A stretch of 64,000 nt of DNA from Pagrus major (lineage: Eukaryota > Chordata > Actinopteri > Spariformes > Sparidae), in contig NC_133220.1 of assembly GCF_040436345.1 (NCBI RefSeq), forward strand, positions 8,322,664-8,386,663. Reading direction: 5' to 3'. Of the stretch, positions 35,281 to 47,178 are shown piece after piece. The stretch's first letter is position 1. Each line of letters opens with the position of its first letter. A model generated the notes under the pieces. The model was not told the DNA's origin and did no database searches. It worked only from the letters and a program-made list of their open reading frames with translations. The position numbers were made by a program, and so were the translations under genes.

Positions 35281-35577
35281 AATGATTTAAAATACGTTTG
35301 AATGTGGAAGACAAAAATATCTGAAGCATAAAAGGGAGTTTCAGCGCTGCGACCGTCAATTAGTCAGTCGACGAAGTGATTCCAGCTTCTAACACGTGAA
35401 CATTTGCTGGTTTTTCTTTGTTTTATATGATTTTAAACTGAATATCTTCAGGCTTTGGACTGTTGGTCTGACAAATCATGATGTTTGAGGACATTTTTCA
35501 ATGTTTTCTAACATCGTACGGGAAAAGAAGATTACCCTTCTACCTTTACCTTTTTAAGTTTTAAGACGAGTTTGTAT
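35281..35577. repeat. Direct repeat D, left copy
   Basis: Matches 37742-38117 in the same orientation: 'aatgatttaaaata', 'atatctgaagcataaaag', 'gattccagcttct', 'gtgaacatttgctgg', 'tttttaagttttaag'. The core resembles a fish dispersed element with attagtcagtcg words. Confidence 0.7.
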
Positions 35578-35603
35578 GGTCTTGAAATGGGTATTTTTGC
35601 ACC

Positions 35604-36347
35604 ATGAGTACTTTTACTTTAGGTTCTTTAAGTAGCCTGTACTCTTATCTTCATACTTCATGCAGTATTTGTACTCTGTGGTGTGGGTAGTTTCACTTTT
35701 GGTTTAGTAGCCTGTACTCTTATCTTCATACTTTATACAGTATTTGAACACTGGTGTGGGTAGTTTCACTTTTGGTATTTTAAGTAGTCTATACTCTTAT
35801 CTTCATACTTTATACAGTATTTGTACACTGTTGTGCTGGTACTTTTACTTCAGTGCATGCTCTCAGTACTTCATTCATTCATTTGTACTCTGTGGTGCTG
35901 GTACTTTTACTTTTGGTACTTTAAGTAGTCTATACTCTTATCTTAACACTTTATGCAGTATTTGTACACTGTGGTGCTGGTACTTTTACTTTTGGTACTT
36001 TAAGTAGCCTGTACTCTTATCCTCATACTTTATGCAGTATTTGTACACTGTGGTGCTGGTACTTTTACTTTTGGTACTTTAAGTAGCCTGTACTCTTATC
36101 TTCATACTTTATACAGTATTTGTACTCTGTTGTGCTGGTACTTTTACTTTTGGTACTTTAAGTAGCCTGTACTCTTATCCTCATACTTTATACAGTATTT
36201 GTACTCTGTTGTGCTGGTACTTTTACTTTTGGTACTTTAAGTAGCCTGTACTCTTATCTTCATACTTTATGCAGTATTTGTACTCTGTGGTGCGGGTACT
36301 TTTACTTCAGTACATGCTCTCAGTACTTCATGCAGCTCAGTATTTAC
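35604..36347. repeat. 79-bp minisatellite upstream of trib3
   Basis: About nine head-to-tail units of about 79 bases, each containing 'ggtacttttacttttgg', 'ctttaagtagcctgtactc' and 'tttatgcagtatttgtac'. A variant unit with 'catgctctcagtacttcat' occurs near 35855 and 36310. The array ends about 50 bases before the trib3 promoter motifs. The 87-codon open frame inside it is repeat translation. Confidence 0.92.
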
Positions 36348-36394
36348 AGTAACACATACTGAAACTGTCTCGTGTGTTTTCTGACGAATGATCG

Positions 36395-36450
36395 CTCAGG
36401 ATTGCAACATCGTGGCTCCGCCCCCCGCTGGATGACGACACCGCGGGAGG
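36395..36450 (+). promoter_or_regulatory. trib3 proximal promoter
   Basis: TATA-less GC-rich start region. ATTGCAACA (36401-36409) is one mismatch from the C/EBP-ATF composite element ATTGCATCA. A GC box (CCGCCCCCC) lies at about 36419-36427, with a TGACGAC half-CRE beyond it. Mammalian TRIB3 is induced by ATF4/CHOP through such composite sites, so stress control is plausible but inferred. Confidence 0.45.
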
Positions 36451-37081
36451 AAACAACGTAACCGAACAGAGCCGGAGTCAGTCCGAGTCCTCCACAGTCC
36501 TCCACGGTCCTCCTGAGTCCTCTTCAGTCCGGGTCAAAGTTGTGGAGACGAGCAGGGTCAGAGCGAACCAGGTCCGGAGGGTCACACTTGGATCTACAAC
36601 CAGCACCGACACGCGGACATCAGCTCGCTTTCAACCCGGGACAGGAAGGCAGCAGGACTCGGTCCGGCTCGGCTTTGTTCGCTTCAGCTCCGGAAACATA
36701 ACGAGAAAAAAAAACCCCACCAAGTTTCACGATGATTCTTTAATTTGTAGCTCCGGTTTGTTTCGGGTCCGGTCGGAACCGACAGCTGAGTTTGATTTAA
36801 AGTGAAGAAGAAGCTCGACAGCAGCTGAGTGACGACACGTTGCGCAACCGGCACAATAATAAGGACACAAAGACGTCATCCCGCTCCAGTTGTCCCAGTA
36901 CAGCAGACCCGCTGCTCCCAGTCCGACTCCACACTGCTGCAGGAAACACTTCAGGTTTCACACCTCCAGTAACTTCTGCTGCACAGACAGACAGACAGAC
37001 AGCACCAGCCCACTCTGACTCTACTGGATCTACTGGTTTCCTGTTGACCTGCAGTCAGAACCAGTCTGCTTCAAACACAAG
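36450..37081 (+). other. trib3 5' UTR exon (approximate start)
   Basis: GC-rich sequence between the promoter and a strong donor CACAAG/GTAAGAAA (intron begins 37082). No initiator matches tribbles, so this is read as a long untranslated first exon. The 5' end is estimated. It holds a (CAGA)4 run near 36985. Confidence 0.55.
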
Positions 37082-37379
37082 GTAAGAAACTGACCTGACA
37101 GCAGATATTCAGCTACAAGTGAAGTTAATTCATTCAGAAATTCACTGCAGTAACAAAAAAATACACAAGTATTTCAACTAAAGTGTACTTATTATTCAGA
37201 ATATCTTCTTTCAGAGTCAAAGTATTTGTATCAGATTACTTCTACTGGTGCAGTAACGTGGACACAGCGTCCTTGTTGTCATTCAGCTACTAAACTCAGT
37301 CACAAATGTGTTAAAAGTGCAAAGTAACAGTGATAAAGTGCAGTAAAAGGTCCAACACGTACCTCTGACATGTATAAAG

Positions 37380-37470
37380 TAGCAGGGAATTGAAAATACT
37401 CAGGTAAAGTACAAGTACCTCAGAGTAACTGCAGTTAAGTACATGTACTCACACAAGTACATGTCAGTTC
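37380..37470. repeat. Short dispersed repeat (family B)
   Basis: 'gaaaatactcaggtaaagtac' in part and 'acagttaagtacatgtactc' recall 12400-12482 and a common fish element. Lies in trib3 intron 1. Confidence 0.4.
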
Positions 37471-37741
37471 AGTGAAGTGTCTCTGCATCAAAGTTCACTC
37501 TTGAGCTCTTAATAAAAGTAGTTTGAGGCACGATCCCTCATCTGAAGGTGCACGTATGAGCTTTTTCTGGGGCTTTCAGTCGTTTCCCATGGTCTTCATC
37601 AGCAGAGGGAGTTTGCCCGGTTGTCATGGAGACCTCAGGAGCTTTAACAGAGACTCACACACATGTTACGAAGAGTCAGCTCACGCTGGTCCGATCAGTA
37701 ATCCATCGGTGTTTACAAGATACTATGAAACTATGAAATAC

Positions 37742-38117
37742 AATGATTTAAAATAAGTTTTGAGTGCGAAAGGAAAAAATATCTGAAGTATAAAAGTGAG
37801 TTTCAGTGCTGAGAGGTCGATTAGTCAGTCAGTTAATAATTTATCAGGAGCAATTTTGCGCAGCAGTGCTGAAAACAGAGCGATTCCAGCTTCTTACGTG
37901 TGAATGTTTGCTGGTTTTCTTTGTTTTCTATGATTTTAAACTGAATTTCTTCACATTTGGACTGTTTTTCTGACAGAACATGATGTTTTAAGACACCACC
38001 ATGGACATTTTCCAGTGTTTTCGAATACTGTACGGATCAAAAGATTTAAAAACAATTTAATAAGTAACAATTTAAATAGTCGGAGCCCTTTTTAAGTTTT
38101 AAGTTGAGTTTGTGAAG
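37742..38117. repeat. Direct repeat D, right copy
   Basis: Same orientation as 35281-35577 but about 80 bases longer, the extra part containing 'ttaataatttatcaggagc'. Lies in trib3 intron 1. Confidence 0.7.
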
Positions 38118-38757
38118 GTGTCGGAGAGCCGATTTACGATGAAGGCAAAAGTGAAACTTTCCAGCCAGGTCAGAGTCCAGTGGGATTGAGTAGAGTCTAA
38201 TTTTGTGATCATGTCGTTTATGAATCTGATCTCTGATTATGAAACTGCAGATGATCGTACAGCGGTGGAGAAATCTTCCACAGAGAGCAGAAGAGATGAG
38301 ACATCAAACAGCACAGATTCACTGGGCGTGTGTGTGTGTGTGTGTCAGGGGATGACGCGGTGACGCTGTGACTCAGGTTGTTTCACCAGAGTGAAAGCAG
38401 CGTTGGCCAACAGCAGGTTTCCACACAGTGTCACCACGCAGACCGCAGGCTCAGAAAAACTTTGTAGACAATCACGCACACACTTTCACAATGTGTGTGC
38501 GTGGTAGGTGTTGACTGTATTTAAAGGCCGTTTAAACTATAAACTGTTGTGCTCTGATGCAACGATCTGAAAGCTCGAGCGTCTGTCAGCTTACAGGAAG
38601 TTGCATCATGAAGCCTATAGACACGTTAACAGTGTAACATGTGAGCAGCAGAGACACAGAACACAGCGAGATGTGATACTAATATAACTCTCCTGACTGT
38701 ATGTGGAAATATTACTGAAGAGGGCTCAGTGGAGGAGGGAGGGCTCGGCTGCGGTGT

Positions 38758-38775
38758 CACCAGCAGAGGGCGCTG
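38758..38775 (+). promoter_or_regulatory. Candidate CTCF site, forward orientation
   Basis: CACCAGCAGAGGGCGCTG is very close to the CTCF core consensus. Lies in trib3 intron 1. Confidence 0.5.
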
Positions 38776-39438
38776 CAGTGCAGGAACGAAACAGCGAGGA
38801 GCTAAAATTTATACAGTTCGTCTCGGACACAGCTGAGGTTACATTCACAACTTCTCGGTTAAAGTTCTCACATGTGACTGACACGTGTGTCATCATTTTC
38901 AGCTTCACTGCTCTGGTATCAAAGTGTCGCAGGCAGCTGTTTCAAAAGACACATGTGACTCATGTCTGCGTGAAGTTGTTGTGTTAACATCTTGTGGGAC
39001 TGTGCTGACTGTCATGTTTCTACATTCCCTACATGGTCTGGCTCCGCTTTACATTTCCTAACGCTTAACCCAACAGTGTTAGAGCCAAAACCTTTGTTTT
39101 TTTTTGTTGTGTGACGATATAAATGTAATTTATGAGCGCCCAGTTAATACAGAGAGCAAACTGTGCCATGGGTGCAGTGAAGATGTAGTTTTTAAAAGGC
39201 TAAACATCAACAAATACGGACTGAAGCAGAATATTCTGTGAGATATCAAACGTGCATTTTAAAAAATGATTACACCTGTCTTTGTTTTAATACACTTTGA
39301 CTTTTGAACTTTACAACATCCTGGAGTTAATAGAAAAGTTTGAATCACATGAGTGGGAAACAATCAATCGTATTATTATTATCGGTCCACAGCTGTATTT
39401 ATTAACCTGATGATGTCACTTGTCTCCTCCAATCACAG

Positions 39439-40938
39439 ATGAACAAAGGTGTGGCTACAGCCAGGTCTCAGGTGTGTCTGAAGAGACTGTTGGACAAGCC
39501 CCAGGAAAATTTACCCAAATGTAAAGTAGCCCGTCTGTCTCCGCACCCTCCTGCCACCGGCCTATCACCCTGCCTCGAGCCCGGAAGCCCCGCCCCCAAC
39601 ACCAATCAGAGCCAATCCCCATCCAGAGTTGGACAGTATTTCCTGTTTGAACGCTACGAGGGGGAGGAGACTTATAGGGCGGAGCACGCACAAACAAAAC
39701 AGCAATACACCTGCCAGGTAAAGCAACTGATACTGCTGATACTACAAAAATACTGCTAATACTTACACATGCTGAAAATACCTCAAATACTGCAAAAAGT
39801 ACTGCTAAAAATGATTTACCCAAACCGTCCCTCCTTGCTATGGTTACAGGTGATTCCTCTGCGTGGTTACCAGGACCGGTTGGCCGCCTACATCCGCATC
39901 GGTAACCATGACAACATCTGCGGCCTGCAGGACGTGGTGATTGGCCAGGACAGTGTGTACGTCTTCCTGCCCGGTCACCACGGCGACATGCACGCATACG
40001 TGAGAAGCAGGAAGCGTCTCGGCGAGGAGGAGGCGCAGCTTCTGTTCGCTCAGGTGCTGAACGCCGTGACGCACTGTCACGAGCACGGCGTCGTCCTGAG
40101 AGACCTGAAGCTCCGCAGGTTCGTCTTCACCGACGAGCACAGGTGAGACTGAGTACTATTACTGCAGTACTGCAACACTACACTTATACACACAGTTGAG
40201 ACTGACAGGTTCTCTGATAATACTACAAATACTGCAATACTACACTTATACTGCTGATACTTCTAATACTAATGCTGATAAAAATAATACAATGGATACT
40301 ACTGACCCTGCTAATAAAACAGCTTACATCAGAATTATCAGCAGTATAATTAGTAGTATTGTAACACTAGTATTACTACATACTTATACTACTTCTATCA
40401 TCAGCACTACAGATGCAGTAAGTAGACCGTGTGTGTGTTTTCCTGCAGGACACGTCTCGCTCTGCTCGGCCTCAACGACTGCATCCTCCTGCACGGTAAC
40501 CATGGTGACGACTCTCTGACAGACAGACACGGCTGCCCCGCCTACGTCAGCCCCGAGCTGTTGACCAACGGGAGAGGCTCTTACTCGGGCCGCGCCGCAG
40601 ACATCTGGAGCCTGGGCGTGTCTCTGTACACCATGCTGATTGGACGATACCCATTTCAGGACACGCAGCCCGCCGCGCTGTTTGCCAAGATCCGCCGCGG
40701 GGCCTTCAGCCTGCCTGATTGGCTGTCCCCTCAAGCCAAGTGTCTGATTGGCTGCATGCTGAGGAAGTCGCCCGCAGAGAGGCTGGAGGCTTCGGAGCTG
40801 CTGATGCACCCGTGGCTGACCAATCCCAGCGCACCACATCAGAACACGCACAAGACTCATAACAGCTCACCAAAAACATTACAGAGTAAAGAAGAGGACG
40901 ACGACCAGGTGGTGCCGACGTGGACAGAAAAACACTAA
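39439..40938 (+). CDS. trib3: Tribbles pseudokinase TRIB3
   Basis: Scaffold pseudokinase that brings substrates to the COP1 ubiquitin ligase and dampens AKT/MAPK signalling; stress-induced in vertebrates. Coding exons 39439-39717, 39850-40142 and 40449-40938 join in phase to 353 residues. An acceptor directly precedes the ATG. The kinase fold starts at [13 protein letters not shown] without a glycine loop. The beta3 lysine seen in human TRIB3 (YTCK) is Gln93 here (YTCQ). The catalytic loop is [11 protein letters not shown] and DFG is replaced by LLGLND. The APE-like segment is [10 protein letters not shown], then [15 protein letters not shown] and PFQDTQP follow. The C-tail has LLMHPWL (MEK-type motif) and DQVVP (343-347), a COP1-binding motif. 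[16 protein letters not shown] and PFQD favour TRIB3 over TRIB1/2. Confidence 0.95.
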
Positions 40939-42029
40939 CACACACACACGTTTGGACTTCTATACTTGTAAGGACCTGCAGTGATAAAATGCCTCCTGTA
41001 AACTCAACCATCACAACTAGTTAACTCCAACTCTTACACTAAACTGAACCTAAACCGTACACGAGCACACACGCACTACAAAGACTGATCCTGGATTACT
41101 TGACCCCGACCCTCAGGTGCCTTCCTCCTGCTGTAGCTGTGACTCGATGCAAGCTCTGCCATCTTAGAAAGGGGCGTGGTCTGTGACGACGACCTCACCT
41201 GAAGGACCGAACCTGCTCCTCGTCTTCCACAAAATCTTAACTGAGCTCCACCAGCGTCTGACACAAACCAGAACAAGTGGTGTGTTCAAGTGCTTTTCGG
41301 CTACTCGTTAAGTGGAGAAAGAACGGTTACACCCTAGTGTTCGACTTTTATTGATCTGCTTCAACGCCTGGTTACACGATCATGTCAGATTTCAGAAATT
41401 GATGAAGGGTGTCTGAACACACCACTGGATGCTGCTTCTTTCTTTCATGTTTACACTTTCTAGTTGCTCCCAAGAATGATAAGAGAAGGATCGGTGAGTG
41501 TAAGAACATCACCAGCGACAGAGGTCGTTCTGGAAAACAGAAATAATCTGAGAAAATATACAAACTGTTTCGCTTCACTGTGACTTTCAAATGTCAGAGT
41601 GTCTCATCCTTTTCTGATGATCCCGGCTCGATGGAAAGGGACAGCTGCAACAGCTTAAAATGTTTCAGGCCGGTTATCTCAGGATCACGACTTCATTTAC
41701 TAATTTCCTCATATTTTGTTTTTGTGGTTCTCATAAAAAGTTTTCCTCAAGTAACAATTTACTCAGCCAAGGACGCCTCTGGATCATCATCCCAAAATAT
41801 CAGCGCAGTAAATTTGTGATCTTGAGAACACTATTTCTGATTCGTCACATAACAATGTCGTTAAGTCTCTGAAGGACCCAGGATAAGCATCGCGCGGTGA
41901 ATCATATTAAGAAAATAATGAGGTTGTAATCTTGAGATAGCCGGACTGAAATTATTCCTACGACTCACGGACCTGCAGCCAGCCAATAGGATGCCTTCTT
42001 CTGTACGTGTCGTTCAGTTACAGCTGGAG

Positions 42030-42039
42030 AATAAATAAA
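42030..42039 (+). terminator. trib3 poly(A) signals
   Basis: Two overlapping AATAAA hexamers about 1.1 kb past the stop codon. This implies a 3' UTR of about 1.1 kb, with nothing else recognised in 40939-42029. Confidence 0.55.
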
Positions 42040-42759
42040 GTGGTTTCACAAACTCTTCTGGTCCTGAACTGGTTTTTGTTTGGTTTCAATGAATGTTTTA
42101 TAATTTGTGTTCTGAACCTCCATTACCAACAGATAAAACCTCAGTATTTTTGTTCTTGTGATTAAAATGTTTCAGATTTGAGAGAGCTCAGAATTCTTGC
42201 CAATTCTCCCAATTTTCCCAGGAGACTCCCGTTTCTTGTTTCCTTCTCCTAGTTTTTATCCATCACAGCCTGTTTCTGGCACTGTACAGCGTGTCTACAG
42301 TCAGTCTACTGTGCTGTTGCACCTCGTCCTCCTCAGTGAGTGAGATTAATTGAGAAATTTTGAATTACAAAAAAAAGGATGAAACTTTTTTTTTTTTATT
42401 ACATTACAAAACGTTATTTAGTGCACAAATGTGTCTTCATCATATTTCATTCTACAATTCAGTTTTAACGACTTACAACATGATCACTTTAATCTCAAGA
42501 CATTAAAATGTATTACAGAAGCAGCACAGAGTAAAATCATGGACACACAACGCAGCCATGTCACCTCCGAGCTGAGGTCACAGCACAGAGAATGAAATGG
42601 TCTGAAGCGACAATGACGACAACACTTGTTGTAAGAACAACACAACCTTCCAGTGAGGAGACGCTGCAATAAGACACATGTAGAACAAGCAGAAGTCAAA
42701 CTGCTTAAGTGCCGAAGAATGAAAATGACTATTTGGGAACGAGGTGGAACGTGTAACAT

Positions 42760-42970
42760 GTACTCAGGCTTCGTCCTTACTGCAACAGCTCAAGTTCAAC
42801 CCCAGAAGCCTCTGCTCAGATCCAGGCTAACGGTTTCCTCTTGTTCACAGTCTTTAAGATAAGCTAACCGGCTGCTCGCTTCATATTCAATAGGACAGGT
42901 GAAAGAGTGGTATTGATCTTTTTGTCGACACTCTCACCAAAAAGAGATTAATGCTGAACAATTTATGATT
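42760..42970. repeat. Dispersed MITE-like element (family A), copy 3
   Basis: 'ccaggctaacggtttcctc', 'gataagctaaccggctgc' and 'agagtggtattgatct' match the family A core. It sits between the trib3 and atrip 3' ends. Confidence 0.5.
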
Positions 42971-43079
42971 AGACAAATGCCTCCAGACTGTAAGACCACT
43001 TGCACAGTAATCAATGAAGAAGGAAATAAACATAAAAGAAGATGAACTCTGACAGCAGCAGTTTTTCTCACCTTCATGT

Positions 43080-43085
43080 TTTATT
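43080..43085 (-). terminator. atrip poly(A) signal
   Basis: AATAAA on the minus strand about 210 bases past the atrip stop codon. Confidence 0.55.
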
Positions 43086-43295
43086 ATTAAATCCCATCAG
43101 ACAGCAGAATTAATCCTGTGACTGTCCGTCACGTCAGTCAGACTCTAATCTTCATTTCTCTCCAACATCCACTTCATCGCAGACGAGAGTCTCAGTTCTG
43201 TCCTTGTCTCAGTCTGAAATATCCAATCATCAGTCAGTTAACTGTCCCTTCATGTCTGCTCATTAGTCACTGGTGGAATCAGTGGCAGCAGCCAA

Positions 43296-46200
43296 TCAGG
43301 AGCCAGTATCAGTGTCCATGTCGTCAGTGTCGTCGCCCTCCGAGCGGCAGATCTCCTCCAACGCAAGCTCTGACGGACAGGAAACAGGAAGCCAAAAACT
43401 TGAGTCCGAATATACAGTACATACACTTCTTTCTAGAAACTATATTTGAAAAAGTTGGGACTGTATTTTATTTTAAGACTAGACTAAACATACGTAGCCT
43501 TCATACTGATAGGCTAGCAAGTTCCTTCAAGTGTGAGTTGTGTAAAGTATTTGGAGGAAACTAATCTAAAATGAGTCACAAGAGTTTCCCAACGTCTTTA
43601 CCACAGAAACGCACTAACAGTTTAACAATGCCACAGATGCTAACTGCTCGTGATCATTATCTGACTACTTCAAGAGAGACGTGACCGAGTTGATAGAAGA
43701 AGTTCATGTTTCAATTTTGTAAAAAGAAAAGGCTTTCAAGTCGAGTTTGGCTGAAATGAAAACCAGATAGTTGGTCTCCTCTGATCTGAAAAGTAATTTT
43801 CCAACTGCCTGGGCAGAGCTGCAGTTACAAGTTTTAATTTTTCAAGCATTTAACTTCACAAAACAGTGTGTGTGTGTCTGTGTGTGTTTGTACCTTCGCT
43901 CTCGCTCAGCTCGGGGATCTTCCTCAGCGTGTCTCGGACAGCAGGGATCACCTGGTCGTACATGTGCAGCAGCGGCCTGCAGCTCTCTGAGAAGCTGCCG
44001 TGATGCAGCAGCAGCCAGTGCAGCAGCAGCAGACACTCTCTGAGTAGAGACGCCGCCGCGCCGCGCCACCATGGCAACGAGGGGGCGTGGCTAGGCTGCA
44101 AGGGCGAGGCCAGGCCTGAAGGAAAAACCCAAAAACCCCTGAGTGGTAGTTGATGATTTCAGAGACAGATTATTGTCATAAAAAGTTTATGGGACTGAGC
44201 GGTGACTATTTCCAGCCTTGTGTTTTAAATCTGACCTGTTGAGTCTGTAAGCTCCTGAGAACCACGAAGATCCAACCACTGACGATGGAAAACAATCACC
44301 ACTGTCTGAACCAGCTGAGAGAGAGAGAGAGAGAGGTTTGTGTAGGAAAATGCAACACAAAGTCTGGGGTGAGAAAGGAGAAAGAGATTTACCTCAGTGT
44401 AACATTGGCAGGTGCTGTGCTGGTTGGTGGTCCAGCTCTCTGCTCTCTGAGTCATCAGTCTGCGCAGCAAACAAACCACCTGAGACACAAAGACAACAAC
44501 AGCCGAAATCATTTCTCAAATAAAAGCTGTACTCAAACATCAGCAGCTGCCAACACAAACAAATCAAGACAGAGTCTTCATGACAACATGTAAACATGGA
44601 GGAAGTTTTCAGTTTTTAGCAGATTAGAACAGAAACACATCAGGAAACAGAGGCTTCTTACTACCTCAGTGTCCAAGCAAGAGATACATTCAAACCAATT
44701 TAAATTATGAAACTATTTAGAATCTGCAACATCAGCCATTGAAGCGATGCATGTAAGCGTGCATGCATGCTGTGGGTGGATGCCAGCTAAAGGAAGAGAC
44801 AGCAGCACATGGGCCAGCTGTTACAGCCTGGAGCACAAGTGAACTGGATGAACTTATGACCCTCTACTGTCAAGTCCATTTTCTGTTGAGCTTGTCCAGC
44901 ACAGCCCACCACACACACACACACACAGAGAGAGGGACATCACAGAGCTTTAACAGAAGTGATACCTGCAAGTCCAGCTGAATCCAGTCTGTGTGTGTTG
45001 CCTGGTTGTCTGTTCTGGTTCTGATGAACTGGAACAACTTGAGGAAAACACACGGATCTAAAGAGAACAAGCACAAAATCAAGCACCGCTCACGTTCAGC
45101 TGCAGTGACATTTTTCTGTTTATTCAAACTCAAAGCTCAACTCAAACAATAAAGTTAATATCTGAAGAAAAATAATGATTAAAAAAACATTACAACAAAT
45201 AAATGACATGAAATCACAGAGGAGTTAAAGTCGATGTAGTAACAGAGCTGTCACAGAGGACGGAGCCTCACCATGCTGAGAGCAGAGCTGCTGAGCCAGT
45301 GTCTGGTGGTCGGACATGGACGTGAGGACGGTCACACACTCTGAAACTGTCTGCAACCTGCTGTCGGCTGACAAACACACACACACCACCTGCAACACAC
45401 ACTGCAACCTGAGAGAGAGACAGAGAGAGAGACAGATATATTACAAGACGACACTGAAAGGATCAGTCAATCACTTCTGCAGTAAAAACTAAAAAGTATC
45501 CTGAAGAAGCACAGTTTTTCCTCTGAATTTCTTTGTTTCACAGCTAGCTGCTAGGCTAATTAATGCAATGTAAAATGCCATAGACTTAAGCTAATAAAGG
45601 TGAATAGCAAAAAACAATTATTTTGTCTCCTTGAGAGTTCATATTGATCCGTATTTTATACGTTTGTTAAAACTCTTATTGTTACGACATGTTTTTATGT
45701 TTGTTAGTGGAGTCAGTTTTAAAGTAAACCTCACGGCACTTCACATGTTCTTATCTGCTTTATGGCCAAAAGCAGAAAAGAAAGTGGTGACGGCTTCTTC
45801 TGCAACCGATTGTGTATCGTCTCATATCGATTGCAGAGTTGAATCAAATCGAACTCTTATCACGGCAGACTTTTTAATATCAGCAAATATTGTATTGATG
45901 TCCAAAGGATCAACAGAATATCTCATCGTGATGAAACTGGTGATTTATACGTCACCACATGAAGTAAAGAGAGAAACTTGTAATCAGTTTGGACCATAAA
46001 TTCTGAGGATGATATACAAAGAAAACTGTAATACTGACTCATTGACTGAATTCATGTTGCTAAATCTGCACCATGAAAGTCATCCTGCATTAACTGGTAG
46101 CAGTTAGTCTTAGAAAACAATCACTTCATAATTTAAAGTGAAGAGTCAGACGTCTACACAGTTTTGACTCTCGGTAGAAGAGGAGAGATTTCTGACACAC

Positions 46201-47143
46201 TTTGCTGATCTGGTTCAACGGGTCATTTATAGAAACTTCTTCAAGGGAACTTCACAAAGTTCAGCTGCGGTTCATATTTCATCAGTTATTTCTCCGTTAC
46301 ATCATCACACTGACTGTAAATCACCAAAGGTAGTTTACAGTCAGATATTACATAACATCTGACAGTCAGTGAAGACTTACACACACGCACACACACTCCC
46401 TGTTCAGCCACTCCCCTTCCTCCAGAATTCCTTCCAGGTGAGTGTTTCATCATACGAGTGTGTGTGTGTGTGTGTGTCTTTGCAAAGTAATTGGAAAAAT
46501 AATGTGTGTAGTGAATGTTTGCCAAAGGGTGGCTGGAGAACACTTTCCTTGCAGCCATCTTAAATCAAAGAAACAAACAAACATTCATTTTCTTTTTATC
46601 AGTATGAAACTGAGCAAACTTGTGAATTTATTATCATCGAGTCTGTCAGTTTATCTTCGGCTGATCTGTATAGTTTGTATTTATGTCCTGACTTTAGGTC
46701 ATGGAGGAAAAAACAATTATAGAAAGACACTATAAGACTGTCTGTGGCCTTTGACCTCCTGACTGCTGCTTGTTGGTGCTGAAAAGTTAAATTATCTCAG
46801 TTTGTAGTCACATCTTTAAATGTGTGTGTTTACCTGTCAGTGTGTGTGTCTGGAGTCCTCTCAATAAGGACACACACGGTCTTCAGTGCATTAAGGACGA
46901 GCTCCTCCCTCTGCGAGCCCCCGTTGCCTTGGCCCGCTTCACAGAGCTGCAACACTGACTGCAGCAAGGCATTCTGGGAGCACAGATCAAGCCCTGCAGC
47001 AGAGCGGTCAGCCTACGAGCAGAGGGAGGAAGGGAGGAGGATTTAAAAGGAAATGTTTTTCTTTAAGGGGAAATTTCACAAAAACATCTCAGTCCAAGAT
47101 CAGGAAATGACGAATCAACTTAAAATCCAGATAAAAGTGGAAT

Positions 47144-47178
<35 letters not shown>

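Noticed and set aside
35744-36007. 87-codon frame over the 79-bp minisatellite
   Set aside because: The frame exists because the repeat lacks stops in one phase. It carries no start context or domain.
35604-36347. Regular direct repeats that could suggest a CRISPR array
   Set aside because: Units are contiguous 79-bp tandem copies without unique spacers or cas genes, in a vertebrate genome.
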